Assembly (NCBI GenBank): GCA_050633785.1
Contig: JBOEHE010000001.1
Coordinates: 1 to 64,000, forward strand
Reading direction: 5' to 3'
DNA from: CALKZN01 sp050633785
GTDB taxonomy: Bacteria > Pseudomonadota > Gammaproteobacteria > Arenicellales > Arenicellaceae
DNA length: 64,000 nt
Part shown: positions 17,003 through 25,798 of the stretch, in pieces
How the letters are laid out: each line of letters opens with the position of its first letter
How positions within the stretch are numbered: the stretch's first letter is position 1
Made by a program: the position numbers and the translations under genes
The notes under the pieces: generated by a model
The model's input: the letters and a program-made list of their open reading frames with translations, nothing else
Told to the model about the DNA's origin: nothing
Database searches by the model: none

Positions 17003-17026
17003 AAATGCGCTTATTTTTTCGCATTT
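17003..17026. promoter_or_regulatory. Candidate DctD enhancer (upstream activating sequence)
   Basis: Inverted repeat AAATGCG, 10-base spacer, CGCATTT. Its centre is about 128 bases upstream of the predicted dctP start site, the usual place for NtrC-family binding sites. No second copy is obvious, though such activators often use two. The remaining bases of the 344-base gap between dctP and metG should also hold the metG promoter, which I cannot place confidently. Confidence 0.45.
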
Positions 17027-17165
17027 AAAGTCACTGCTTTGTTCAATATCCACTATTGTTGGCCCTTTTGCTGTTTATTGAAGGCTTAGAGGCCTAGCAC
17101 CCAAACCGCAAACCTGTTACTTTACGTTTTTTTCAACACATGCAACGAGTTCCATTTACTTACCC

Positions 17166-19253
17166 ATGTCCCAAGCACATTCTCAGTCCAACTCAGCACC
17201 CAAACAGCAGCGCACTATATTAGTCACAAGTGCCTTACCCTATGCTAATGGCTCTATTCATTTAGGCCATTTAGTCGAATACATTCAAACTGATATCTGG
17301 GTTCGTTTCCAGAAAATGCGCGGGCATCAATGCACTTACGTCTGCGCTGACGATGCTCACGGCACGCCAATCATGTTGCGCGCCCAGAAAGAAGGCATCG
17401 ACCCACAACAATTAATTGATCGGGTCAAACAGGAACACGAAGCAGACTTTGCTGGTTTCCATATTGAATTTGATCATTTTCACAGTACGCATTCCGACGA
17501 AAATAAAGAACTCTGCAGCCAGATTTATCAAGCCCTGTTTGACAAAGGTCATATCAGCCAAAAGACCATCAAACAAGCCTATGATGAAAAGGCAGGCATG
17601 TTTCTGCCAGATCGATTTATCAAAGGTACTTGCCCTAAATGCAAGACTCCAGACCAGTATGGCGACAGCTGCGAATCCTGTGGGACAACTTATGACCCGA
17701 CAGATTTGATTGATCCTGTATCAGCAGTTTCGGGTGAACCCCCCATTGAAAAAGAAACCAGTCATCATTTTTTCAAACTCGGAGATTTTGAACAAACATT
17801 ACAACAGTGGACCAAGAGCAACAGCATCCAACCTGAAATTGCCAACAAGCTGCAGGAGTGGTTCGATGGTGGTTTGAAAGACTGGGATATCACCCGTGAT
17901 GCCCCTTATTGGGGTTTTGCCATTCCCGGGACAAGCGATAAATTCTTTTATGTCTGGGTCGATGCCCCAGTCGGCTATATGGCCAGTCACAAATACTATT
18001 GTGAAAACAAAAGTGGTGCGCAAGACGCTGGTGCTGAATTTGATCGCTACTGGCAAGCCGACAGCGAGACTGAGCTTTATCATTTTATTGGTAAGGACAT
18101 CGCCTATTTTCACACCCTGTTCTGGCCAGCCATGCTGATGGGCGCTGACTTGCGCAAGCCAACCGGTGTTTTCTGCCATGGCTTTCTCATGGTGAATGGT
18201 TCGAAAATGTCCAAAACACGTGGGACTTTTATCAAAGCCAGTACCTACCTTGATTATCTAAACCCGGAATATCTGCGTTACTATTTCGCAGCCAAACTAG
18301 GCAATGGGGTTGATGATATTGACCTGAACCTGGAAGACTTCAGCGCCAGGGTCAATTCAGATCTGGTTGGGAAAATGGTCAATATTGCCTCACGCTGCGC
18401 AGGTTTTATTAATAAACGGTTTGACGGCAAACTGTCTGAAGCACTGGCCAACGAGAAGCTCTACCTGGAATTTTCTGAAGCAGCAGAGCACATTGCCAAC
18501 CGCTATGAACAACGCCAGTACTCTCAGGCCATGCGCGAGATCATGGCTCTGGCTGATAAAGCCAACCAATATATCGATGAAAACAAGCCCTGGGTTTTGA
18601 TCAAAGATGACACGCAAATTCAAGCAGTGCAAGATGTCTGCACCATGGGACTGAATTGCTTTCGAGCATTGGCGATTTTTCTCAAACCAGTCCTGCCAGA
18701 ACTGGTCAAACAGGCCGAACACTTTTTGCAGATAGATAGTTTGCAGTGGAATGACCTGCAAACCCCTTTACTGAACCACACAATAAGTCCCTTTAAACCT
18801 TTAATGACCCGGATTGAGCCGGAAGCAATTGAAAAAATGATCACAGACAGCAAAGACAACCTGGAAGCCACTGATACCGCACAAGCCGCAACTATTACCG
18901 GTCCTTTGGCTGACGACCCTATTGCCGACACGATCAGCTTCGATGATTTCGCCAAAGTCGATTTGCGCATTGCTCTGGTCGCTAATGCAGAAGCCGTAGA
19001 AGGTGCAGACAAGCTTTTGCAACTGACACTGGATCTGGGCGGCGAAAGCAAGAATGTCTTTGCCGGCATCAAGTCTGCTTATGCACCTGAAGACCTGATT
19101 GGAAAACACACCGTAATGGTCGCCAATCTGGCCCCTCGAAAAATGCGCTTTGGTCTTTCCGAAGGCATGGTTCTGGCAGCTGGCCCAGGGGGCAAAGACC
19201 TGTTCATTCTGGAACCGCATGATGGCGCCCAACCAGGAATGAAGGTTAAATAA
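17166..19253 (+). CDS. metG: Methionyl-tRNA synthetase
   Basis: A 695-residue class I synthetase that charges tRNA-Met. The HIGH-type motif is HLGH in YANGSIHLGHLVEYIQ; the KMSKS-type motif is KMSKT in NGSKMSKTRGTFI. The zinc knuckle CPKCKTPDQYGDSCESC (about 155-171) is the double-Cys form of the E. coli type. A C-terminal EMAP/Trbp111-like tRNA-binding domain (about 593-695, FAKVDLRIALVANAEAVEGADKLLQLTLDLG) is present, so the enzyme should dimerise. First gene of a run with the RnfB-like protein, nth and FIST genes. Gene metG beside an Rnf subunit and nth is a familiar order in gammaproteobacteria. Confidence 0.97.
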   Translation: MSQAHSQSNSAPKQQRTILVTSALPYANGSIHLGHLVEYIQTDIWVRFQKMRGHQCTYVCADDAHGTPIMLRAQKEGIDPQQLIDRVKQEHEADFAGFHIEFDHFHSTHSDENKELCSQIYQALFDKGHISQKTIKQAYDEKAGMFLPDRFIKGTCPKCKTPDQYGDSCESCGTTYDPTDLIDPVSAVSGEPPIEKETSHHFFKLGDFEQTLQQWTKSNSIQPEIANKLQEWFDGGLKDWDITRDAPYWGFAIPGTSDKFFYVWVDAPVGYMASHKYYCENKSGAQDAGAEFDRYWQADSETELYHFIGKDIAYFHTLFWPAMLMGADLRKPTGVFCHGFLMVNGSKMSKTRGTFIKASTYLDYLNPEYLRYYFAAKLGNGVDDIDLNLEDFSARVNSDLVGKMVNIASRCAGFINKRFDGKLSEALANEKLYLEFSEAAEHIANRYEQRQYSQAMREIMALADKANQYIDENKPWVLIKDDTQIQAVQDVCTMGLNCFRALAIFLKPVLPELVKQAEHFLQIDSLQWNDLQTPLLNHTISPFKPLMTRIEPEAIEKMITDSKDNLEATDTAQAATITGPLADDPIADTISFDDFAKVDLRIALVANAEAVEGADKLLQLTLDLGGESKNVFAGIKSAYAPEDLIGKHTVMVANLAPRKMRFGLSEGMVLAAGPGGKDLFILEPHDGAQPGMKVK

Positions 19254-19268
19254 AGACACAGCACTGCC

Positions 19269-19925
19269 ATGTCTGAACCAACAAAAAGCCCAGACCCGAT
19301 TGACGAAGCCAAAGTCACTGCCATAGATGCATGGCTACCGCAGACACAATGCACCCAATGCAGCTATCCACGCTGCCGGGATTATGCCGTTGCCATTGCC
19401 AACGGCGAAGCTGATATCAATCAATGTCCGCCTGGAGGTGACATAACAATTCTCGGTTTAGCAGCATTACTGGGAAAAATGGGTAAACCCTTGAACCCAA
19501 AGTTTGGTATTCATCAGCCTAGAACAGTAGCAGTGATTGATGAAAGTACCTGCATTGGCTGTGTGATGTGTATCAAACCCTGCCCGACTGACGCCATTGT
19601 TGGCAGTGCCAAAAAGATGCATACGGTCATCAGCAGGGACTGCACGGGTTGTGAGTTATGTATTGCTCCTTGTCCAGTTGATTGCATCACAATGGAGCCT
19701 GTGACTGATATCCAATCTGAACTGCATTGGCGCTGGCCGGAATATTCCCCTGAAGGTGTCGAACTAGCTCGACTGCAAACCAACAATAAACTTAGCCGCG
19801 AAGCCAAGCGAGAGCAATCTCGCAGTGCCAGCAAAAAACTGAAAGAACTGAGCAAAGTAGGCAGTGCGGACATCAAATTGGATATTGCTGCAGCGGTTAA
19901 GCGAGTGCAACAAAACAAACGCTAG
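19269..19925 (+). CDS. Soluble RnfB-like iron-sulfur protein
   Basis: A 218-residue protein with the Rnf/Rsx subunit B layout but without its N-terminal membrane helix. An Fe-S domain has Cys28, Cys31, Cys36 and Cys53 (CTQCSYPRC...QCPPGG), then a two-cluster ferredoxin with Cys95/98/101/105 and Cys125/128/131/135. The C-terminal 70 residues are basic and helical (SREAKREQSRSASKKLKEL). No rnfA, C, D, G or E gene is near, so it is either a stand-alone electron carrier or belongs with a complex encoded elsewhere. It lies 15 bases after metG and 8 before nth. A ferredoxin beside an Fe-S repair glycosylase suggests, but does not prove, a link in cluster or electron supply. Confidence 0.85.
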   Translation: MSEPTKSPDPIDEAKVTAIDAWLPQTQCTQCSYPRCRDYAVAIANGEADINQCPPGGDITILGLAALLGKMGKPLNPKFGIHQPRTVAVIDESTCIGCVMCIKPCPTDAIVGSAKKMHTVISRDCTGCELCIAPCPVDCITMEPVTDIQSELHWRWPEYSPEGVELARLQTNNKLSREAKREQSRSASKKLKELSKVGSADIKLDIAAAVKRVQQNKR

Positions 19926-19933
19926 GAGTTGCA

Positions 19934-20569
19934 ATGAATCGTGAGAAACGCACACAAATATTCACTCGACTACGTGCAGAAAACCCGAACCCAAAAACGG
20001 AACTCAACTACAGTAACCCTTTCGAATTGTTGATCGCAGTTATCCTATCTGCTCAGGCAACAGATGTTGGGGTTAATAAAGCTACTGACAAGCTGTACCC
20101 TGTTGCTAATACCCCAGAAAGCATCTATGCGCTTGGCATAGAGGGCTTAAGTTCTTACATCAAAACCATTGGTTTATATAATAGCAAGGCAAAGAATGTC
20201 ATAGCGACCTGTAAAATGCTGGTTGAGCTTCATAATAGCGAGGTACCACAAACCCGTGAAGAACTCGAAGCACTGCCTGGTGTCGGCAGGAAAACAGCAA
20301 ATGTGGTCCTGAATACAGCCTTTGGCCATGCTACCATGGCTGTCGACACTCATATTTTCAGAGTTTCCAATCGCACTAAAATTGCGCCTGGGAAAAATGT
20401 AGTTGAAGTTGAGAAGCGTCTGATGCGCGTTATTCCAGAAGAGTTTATACTTGACTCACACCACTGGTTGATACTACACGGGCGTTATACCTGTATGGCA
20501 CGTAAACCAAAGTGTCCGAGCTGTCTGATTAATGATCTATGCGAATATAAACACAAAGAAACAGCCTAA
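19934..20569 (+). CDS. nth: Endonuclease III
   Basis: A 211-residue DNA glycosylase/AP lyase that removes oxidised pyrimidines. The helix-hairpin-helix LPGVGRKTANVVLNTAFG carries the catalytic Lys, and the catalytic Asp is in MAVDTHIFRVSNR. The C-terminal 4Fe-4S loop is intact (C-X6-C-X2-C-X5-C, from CMARKPKC to C-EYKHK). AGGAG precedes the ATG at good spacing. It sits directly after the RnfB-like gene and is part of the metG run. Confidence 0.97.
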   Translation: MNREKRTQIFTRLRAENPNPKTELNYSNPFELLIAVILSAQATDVGVNKATDKLYPVANTPESIYALGIEGLSSYIKTIGLYNSKAKNVIATCKMLVELHNSEVPQTREELEALPGVGRKTANVVLNTAFGHATMAVDTHIFRVSNRTKIAPGKNVVEVEKRLMRVIPEEFILDSHHWLILHGRYTCMARKPKCPSCLINDLCEYKHKETA

Positions 20570-20583
20570 TCACCTTAACCATT

Positions 20584-21696
20584 ATGAATAATGACTCGAT
20601 AGCAACAGGAATTCGCTTTGGTGCCACGGCTAAACCTGAACACGCCAGAGAGGCTGTCGCTGCTGCAATGGAAAAAGCCAAACTCAGCAATGCAGCCAGT
20701 GTTATCTTATTTTTAACCAATGGTTATGCCCAACAACCGCAGGCTGCAATCACAGCAGCTGCCAAACAAGCAAGCACCTTGCAAGTCTATGGTTGTACTG
20801 CAGCAGGTTTGTTTTCTGAGCAGGAATGGTTGTTGGATGTAGAAGGAGCCGTGGCGATGGTTTTCCCCAACGAATGCGCTTTGGAACCCGCCAGTGTACT
20901 GGCATCGCGTGAACAGTTGACACGCAACATGCCTCTGTTTTGCCTGACCTCACCACAGAGCAGCAACATAGCGATTAACCAATGGGATCAAGGCATGATT
21001 GGCGCCATTTCTTCAAATGAATATGGTCAGGGAGATTTCCCTATATGGCAAGCTTCACGTTTGAGTAAAACTGGTTTCATTCATGCTGGTTTTGCCGCTG
21101 ATTTACAGTGTGATATCGCCGTTTCTCAAGGTATTCGCCGTTTATCGAAAAACCAAATCATAAGCACATCATACAATAATTGCATACAATCAGTTGATGG
21201 CTTACCGGCAGCACAATCCCTGCAAAAAGCATTGCCGGAAAATGTCTATGATATGTTCCTGGAACAGCCTTACCATACTCTATGTGCACAATCAGAAAAC
21301 TCCAGTGGCGAGGGTCTGAACAATGGTTTTTTCAAACTCAACAATGTAGTTGCTATTGACCAGGAAGAACAAAGCATTTACCTGTCCGGTTCAGCGAAAA
21401 AAGGCCGTCACATTTTCTGGGCACTGCGTGATCGCTCCCTGGCAAAACAGGAAATGAAACACAATCTACAAAGCCTGCAGAAATCGATTAAAGCTCCTAA
21501 ATTCGCCCTTATTTTCAGCAGCATTTCACGAGGACCATATTTTTACGGCGAACAGGATTGTGACTTGCAGCTATTCCAACAGCACTTCCCAGAAGTACCC
21601 TTGATCGGAATTTATTCGACCGGTGAAATCTCTCCAGGCTCTCACTATGCAGCTTTATCACGCCGCTATTCATCAGTGATAGCGGTCTATAGTTGA
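20584..21696 (+). CDS. FIST-domain protein
   Basis: A 370-residue cytoplasmic protein made only of FIST_N (about 30-210; FLTNGYAQQPQAAITAAAKQ, VYGCTAAGLFSEQE) and FIST_C (about 215-350; ending LIGIYSTGEISPGSHYAALSRRYSSVIAVY). FIST is a proposed small-ligand sensory domain, usually fused to or beside kinases, cyclases or chemoreceptors; here there is no fused output. It starts 14 bases after nth. In characterised cases FIST proteins bind small molecules or influence chemotaxis; for this gene the role is unknown. Confidence 0.85.
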   Translation: MNNDSIATGIRFGATAKPEHAREAVAAAMEKAKLSNAASVILFLTNGYAQQPQAAITAAAKQASTLQVYGCTAAGLFSEQEWLLDVEGAVAMVFPNECALEPASVLASREQLTRNMPLFCLTSPQSSNIAINQWDQGMIGAISSNEYGQGDFPIWQASRLSKTGFIHAGFAADLQCDIAVSQGIRRLSKNQIISTSYNNCIQSVDGLPAAQSLQKALPENVYDMFLEQPYHTLCAQSENSSGEGLNNGFFKLNNVVAIDQEEQSIYLSGSAKKGRHIFWALRDRSLAKQEMKHNLQSLQKSIKAPKFALIFSSISRGPYFYGEQDCDLQLFQQHFPEVPLIGIYSTGEISPGSHYAALSRRYSSVIAVYS

Positions 21697-21761
21697 GTTG
21701 TTTACATGTTTGAAAACAACTCGAACTATCTATCTTATCTATTTGATGTAAGCAACCAGCA

Positions 21762-22574
21762 ATGAAACCTCCTGTTTTTGACACGACTTGGTCTGAAGAA
21801 GTAAAACGAGTCTACCAACATGACCAACAGGAACTTTGGGACGCCACTATCAGCCCGCATATTTTCAATATGTACCAGAACCAGTTGGCTCTATACCAAT
21901 CCCTTGTGCCGGAATCAAAATCACGAATTCTCGATGTCGGTTGTGCTCAAGCCACACTTGCCATATTACTGGCAGAACAAGGCCATAGTGTAATCGCCAT
22001 GGACCTGCGTCAGGACTTCCTTGATTATGCCGCCAGCCGTTACACGCACGGTGATATCGAATTCAAATGTGGTAACGCGCTGGATTTAGCAAACAGTAGC
22101 AACGAAGGCGACTCACCAGACACTCGATACGACATCATCTTTGCCAATCAAATTATCGAGCACCTTGTTCACCCCGAACAATTAGTGTTCGGTTTAAAAA
22201 AGTTACTCAGGCCAGCTGGTAAACTTATTATAACAACGCCCAACCATAGTTATTTCAAAAACACCCTGCCCACATTTACCGAATTGGGCGATGTTAAACA
22301 GTGGGAAGACAAGCAATTCACTGCTGATGGCGATGGACATTTTTTTGCTTATACTAATGATGAGCTACTTGCTATTTTTGAACAGTGTAATTTGACCGAA
22401 ATCAGCACTCGTTTCTACGAATCCCCATGGATTTCAGGGCATATGAAATTTCGGTATTTACATAAATTCATGCCATATGCTGCATTGAGTGCCTTGAACG
22501 AACTCTCTCTGAAAATGCCTTGGGCAAATAAGATTTCTCACCAATTGATGATAATTGGGCATAAACCCCGATAA
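21762..22574 (+). CDS. Class I SAM-dependent methyltransferase
   Basis: A 270-residue Rossmann-fold methyltransferase. Motif I is ILDVGCAQATLAILLAEQGHSVIAMDLRQDF (about 56-86), motif III/IV is YDIIFANQIIEHLVHPEQL and motif V is RPAGKLIITTPNHSYFKN. The C-terminal part (FYESPWISGHMKFRYLHKFMPY) may form a small substrate lid. It resembles the UbiG/BioC-like broad group; the acceptor is unknown. It is not an ArsM arsenite methyltransferase, as the paired cysteines of that family are missing, though the next gene is arsS. It begins 65 bases after the FIST gene. Confidence 0.8.
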   Translation: MKPPVFDTTWSEEVKRVYQHDQQELWDATISPHIFNMYQNQLALYQSLVPESKSRILDVGCAQATLAILLAEQGHSVIAMDLRQDFLDYAASRYTHGDIEFKCGNALDLANSSNEGDSPDTRYDIIFANQIIEHLVHPEQLVFGLKKLLRPAGKLIITTPNHSYFKNTLPTFTELGDVKQWEDKQFTADGDGHFFAYTNDELLAIFEQCNLTEISTRFYESPWISGHMKFRYLHKFMPYAALSALNELSLKMPWANKISHQLMIIGHKPR

Positions 22575-22851
22575 GCTGGTTTATTGCAAACATCAACAAT
22601 AGGCCCTAAGATTAAACGTATCAAAACGTTTGCACACCATCAGATAGAACATCAAAACTTGAAATACTATTCAGCAAAAACTGATTATAATTATTTTGTA
22701 TGTTTTTCCTGCTTGCACCTGTCTACTATAAATGTTTTTGTATAAAACACTGACTCTTTCACCGGCGTAAAAAAGACGAGGTACTATTTATACACCCATT
22801 CAAACGCCTATCAGTTTCAGAACCGAGAAATAAGCATCATAAACACAGACT

Positions 22852-23850
22852 ATGAATTTAATAATTAAAGCCTCGATGAATGTCCCTGAGACGGGTCCTC
22901 AATTTTCAGATAAACTGGCTGAAAACAACATTCGGCTACGCCGTGAAAAACCATCAGAACTGCAATTAAATTTAGGAAAACTCTGTAATCTCGCTTGTCA
23001 CCACTGCCATGTTGATGCCGGACCCAAACGCACAGAACTGATGAGTTGGGAAACGATGCAACGAATCCTGCAATGGCTTGACAGCGATGAAATTGATATT
23101 GTTAAAGTTGACCTGACTGGTGGTGCTCCAGAATTAAACCCACACTTCCGCCAATTCTGTGAAGAATTACTCGATAGAAATATCCAGATTACCTCTCGTT
23201 GTAATATCACCGTTTTATTCGAGCCGGGACAAGAAGACCTTGCACAATGGTATGCCGACAGGCAAATTCGCCTGGTATGTTCATTGCCCTGTTATACCGA
23301 AGATAATGTCGATGCTCAGCGCGGCAAAGGCGTTTTTGACAAAAGCATCAATGGCCTGAAATTGTTAAACAAGCTTGGCTATGGCACACACAATCAACTC
23401 ACTCTTGATTTGGTTTATAACCCAAATGGCGCCTTTCTTCCACCTGAACAAAGCGCTCTCGAACAAGATTACCGTGATATGTTAATGAACAATTTCGACA
23501 TTCACTTCACCACTCTCTTAGCCATCACCAATATCCCTGTGAACCGTTTCGCCCATGCCTTACGCCGTGATGGCAAACTCGAAGAATATCAACAGCTGCT
23601 GGTCAACAATTTCAATTCAAGCACCATTGATGGTTTAATGTGCCGTCATCTGTTAAATATCGATTGGATGGGCCGCGTTTATGATTGTGACTTCAACCAG
23701 ATGCTGGGCATGCCTCTTGGTAACAAGCCAACACAGTATTTATGGGAATTGAATTATAAAAAATTGGAACAACAACCCATCGCAATGGATCGCCATTGTT
23801 TTGGCTGCACAGCTGGTGCAGGCAGCAGCTGTGGAGGTTCTTTGTCCTGA
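22852..23850 (+). CDS. arsS: Arsenosugar biosynthesis radical SAM protein ArsS
   Basis: A 332-residue radical SAM enzyme. The cluster motif is Cys45-x3-Cys49-x2-Cys52 (LCNLACHHC), followed by VDLTGGAPELNP. The C-terminal Cys-rich DUF3641 half carries CRHLLNIDWMGRVYDCDFNQML and the final CFGCTAGAGSSCGGSL, both typical of the ArsS family, which joins a 5'-deoxyadenosyl group to dimethylarsenite. No arsM is next to it. A later ATG (codon 9) is an alternative start. The 277 bases before it hold no gene; no ArsR-type operator is evident. The ArsS name rests on full-length family resemblance. Confidence 0.85.
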   Translation: MNLIIKASMNVPETGPQFSDKLAENNIRLRREKPSELQLNLGKLCNLACHHCHVDAGPKRTELMSWETMQRILQWLDSDEIDIVKVDLTGGAPELNPHFRQFCEELLDRNIQITSRCNITVLFEPGQEDLAQWYADRQIRLVCSLPCYTEDNVDAQRGKGVFDKSINGLKLLNKLGYGTHNQLTLDLVYNPNGAFLPPEQSALEQDYRDMLMNNFDIHFTTLLAITNIPVNRFAHALRRDGKLEEYQQLLVNNFNSSTIDGLMCRHLLNIDWMGRVYDCDFNQMLGMPLGNKPTQYLWELNYKKLEQQPIAMDRHCFGCTAGAGSSCGGSLS

Positions 23851-23897
23851 GAAACCCAGGGTCTGTTAAGACTATCTTTTAACACCATCTTGTAACA

Positions 23898-25370
23898 CTA
23901 GGCCATCACACTTCGCTGGGCTGCCCAACGCCGTAATGCTTCCACATCCTCATGCATCAATAGTGATAGTGGTCGGGTAGCCTTAACCTGATCAACTAAC
24001 AACTCGGTTGTAATCGACGGTTGACCACTACTATGACCAGCATACAAAGCCGCCACTACAATCTGTTCCAACTCAGCACCAGAGAAGCCACAAGTCAGTG
24101 ATGCGATCTGCTCTACATCAATCAAATCAGTCAACAGTTCACGCTTGTTCAGATGGATAGCCAGAATAGCTGAACGATCTTCCTGCTTTGGCAAATCAAC
24201 AAAAAACACTTCATCAAAACGACCTTTACGAAGAAGTTCAGGGGGTAAAACGCTTACATCATTAGCCGTTGCGACAACAAAAACCCGCTGTTTTTTCTCC
24301 GCCATCCAGGTCAGAAATGTACCTAACATCCGCTTAGAAACATCATCACTTGCCGATACTGCGGATAATCCTTTTTCAATTTCATCGACCCATAACACGC
24401 AAGGAGACATAAGCTCTGCAGTTCGTAATGCATCTCTCATATTCTCTTCAGTCTGTCCAAAAAAGCGGTTGTACAATGCCCCCAAGTCCAAATGTAATAA
24501 AGGCACTTTCCAGGCACCAGCTATAGCCTTAGCTGCCAGGCTTTTTCCACAGCCCTGAACACCCAATAGCATCACCCCTTTAGGAATATCTGCGCCCGGT
24601 AATGTAACTTTACCGGTAAATACAGCTTCACGAACACCCAACCAATGCTTGAGCTGGTGTAGACCCGCGATATCCTGCATTTTTTCAAAATCAAGGTGCA
24701 AATGAAGCACACTGTCTTGGTTCAACAGCTTAAACTTTTCCTTAGCCACATCGACAATATCCTGATTATCAATTATTCCATCATTATAAATAGCATTTCT
24801 GGCCAGACGATCTGCATCAGCCAATGGCAAACCTGATAGATTGGCAATCAAACGTTGCAAAACATCATTACCTTTGCGCTGAACCTTCTGATTATGCTCT
24901 CGACTCCATTGCTTTGCATGCCCATAAACCATTTTTTTAAGCTGTTCTGCCGTGGGAGCAGGTAACTCATAGTGCGTTATTAATGGTTGGAGTTCTTCAG
25001 GAATCTCAATATTAGGAGAAAGAAAAATCAAAGAATTATGTTCATTGGCGGCCAATACATCCTTGATCCGACGTATATTCATTGCATCTTCAATATACGG
25101 GTGGAAATCAATCAAAATAAATACAGAAGCTCTCTCAGACCGAAGGATTTCTGAAAACAAATATTCAATATTTTTGCTTAAAGGTTGTTGATTAAAACTG
25201 GCTGGAATCTGCTCCAAACCCTGTGTTGCCGACCAACGGTAATACAAGTGCCTGGAATGTTTTGCTATTTCCTTAAAACTATTCACACAACCGGCTTCCT
25301 GTTGCGTTTCCAACACAATGAGGCGCTTACCAGATTCAATCAGTGCTTGCAGGTCGTGCATGTTTTCCAT
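23898..25370 (-). CDS. Ycf46-like AAA+ ATPase
   Basis: A 490-residue protein. The N-terminal half (1-225) is a degenerate RecA/AAA-like region without a P-loop (SVFILIDFHPYIED, SLIFLSPNIEIPEEL). The C-terminal half is an active AAA+ module: Walker A GVQGCGKS (270-277), Walker B VLWVDE (325-330), sensor 1 VATAND and arginine-finger region ELLRKGRFDEVFFVDLP. This layout is that of the cyanobacterial/plastid Ycf46 family, also present in proteobacteria, of unclear function; in cyanobacteria a link to carbon use has been reported. AGGAGC lies just before the ATG. It is alone on its strand, convergent with arsS and divergent from the Sel1 protein across 428 bases. Confidence 0.8.
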   Translation of the reverse strand: MENMHDLQALIESGKRLIVLETQQEAGCVNSFKEIAKHSRHLYYRWSATQGLEQIPASFNQQPLSKNIEYLFSEILRSERASVFILIDFHPYIEDAMNIRRIKDVLAANEHNSLIFLSPNIEIPEELQPLITHYELPAPTAEQLKKMVYGHAKQWSREHNQKVQRKGNDVLQRLIANLSGLPLADADRLARNAIYNDGIIDNQDIVDVAKEKFKLLNQDSVLHLHLDFEKMQDIAGLHQLKHWLGVREAVFTGKVTLPGADIPKGVMLLGVQGCGKSLAAKAIAGAWKVPLLHLDLGALYNRFFGQTEENMRDALRTAELMSPCVLWVDEIEKGLSAVSASDDVSKRMLGTFLTWMAEKKQRVFVVATANDVSVLPPELLRKGRFDEVFFVDLPKQEDRSAILAIHLNKRELLTDLIDVEQIASLTCGFSGAELEQIVVAALYAGHSSGQPSITTELLVDQVKATRPLSLLMHEDVEALRRWAAQRSVMA

Positions 25371-25798
25371 TTTGCTCCTTTATTCATCTCTTTATTTTTT
25401 ATAAAACATGTTTTTTCAACTATGATTATATTACAAATACTTCGATTAATTCCCACTCATGAAACACAGAGCTATAATTAAACTGATATAATTAATCATT
25501 AAATCCCAAATGAGTGCCATTGCGAAACACCTCTTAAAGCGGCTTTGGTTAATATTTTGCACTGATATCACGGTTTGTGATTAGCTTAATATATTTATGC
25601 AGGACCATGAAACTGAAGCAACCGTGCCTCTTAGAACAACGCCTCTTACAAAAGGCCACTTGAACACATTGAAAAAAATAAGTATTAATATTATTGGGTT
25701 AAGAGCATTTTTTCGATATTTATCGAAAACTGTTATATTAATTAACCTCCCAACAAACCGTGTAAAAATGCACAGCCTTATCCATCCGTTCTAGCCTT
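25371..25798. other. 428-base AT-rich intergenic region
   Basis: Divergent promoters for the AAA+ gene and the Sel1/TPR gene must lie here. A 20-base palindrome is annotated separately. A 65-codon frame at 25597-25794 has no ribosome site and no protein-like pattern, so I do not call it. Confidence 0.5.
25710..25729. promoter_or_regulatory. 20-bp palindrome upstream of the Sel1/TPR gene
   Basis: TTTTCGATA, two bases, TATCGAAAA: perfect 9-base arms, about 70 bases before the Sel1/TPR start codon. The symmetry and place suggest an operator; no regulator gene is adjacent. A weak intrinsic terminator reading is possible but no gene ends here. Confidence 0.4.

Noticed and set aside
17799..19354. 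Several long antisense frames within metG and the RnfB-like gene
   Set aside because: They mirror the codon structure of strongly supported genes on the other strand and contain no domain.
23851..23897. Hairpin between arsS and the AAA+ gene
   Set aside because: Only six to seven pairs (TGTTAA with TTAACA), with no T-run after it; too weak to call.
25597..25794. 65-codon plus-strand frame
   Set aside because: No ribosome site, no recognisable protein pattern; lies in a divergent promoter region with a palindrome.
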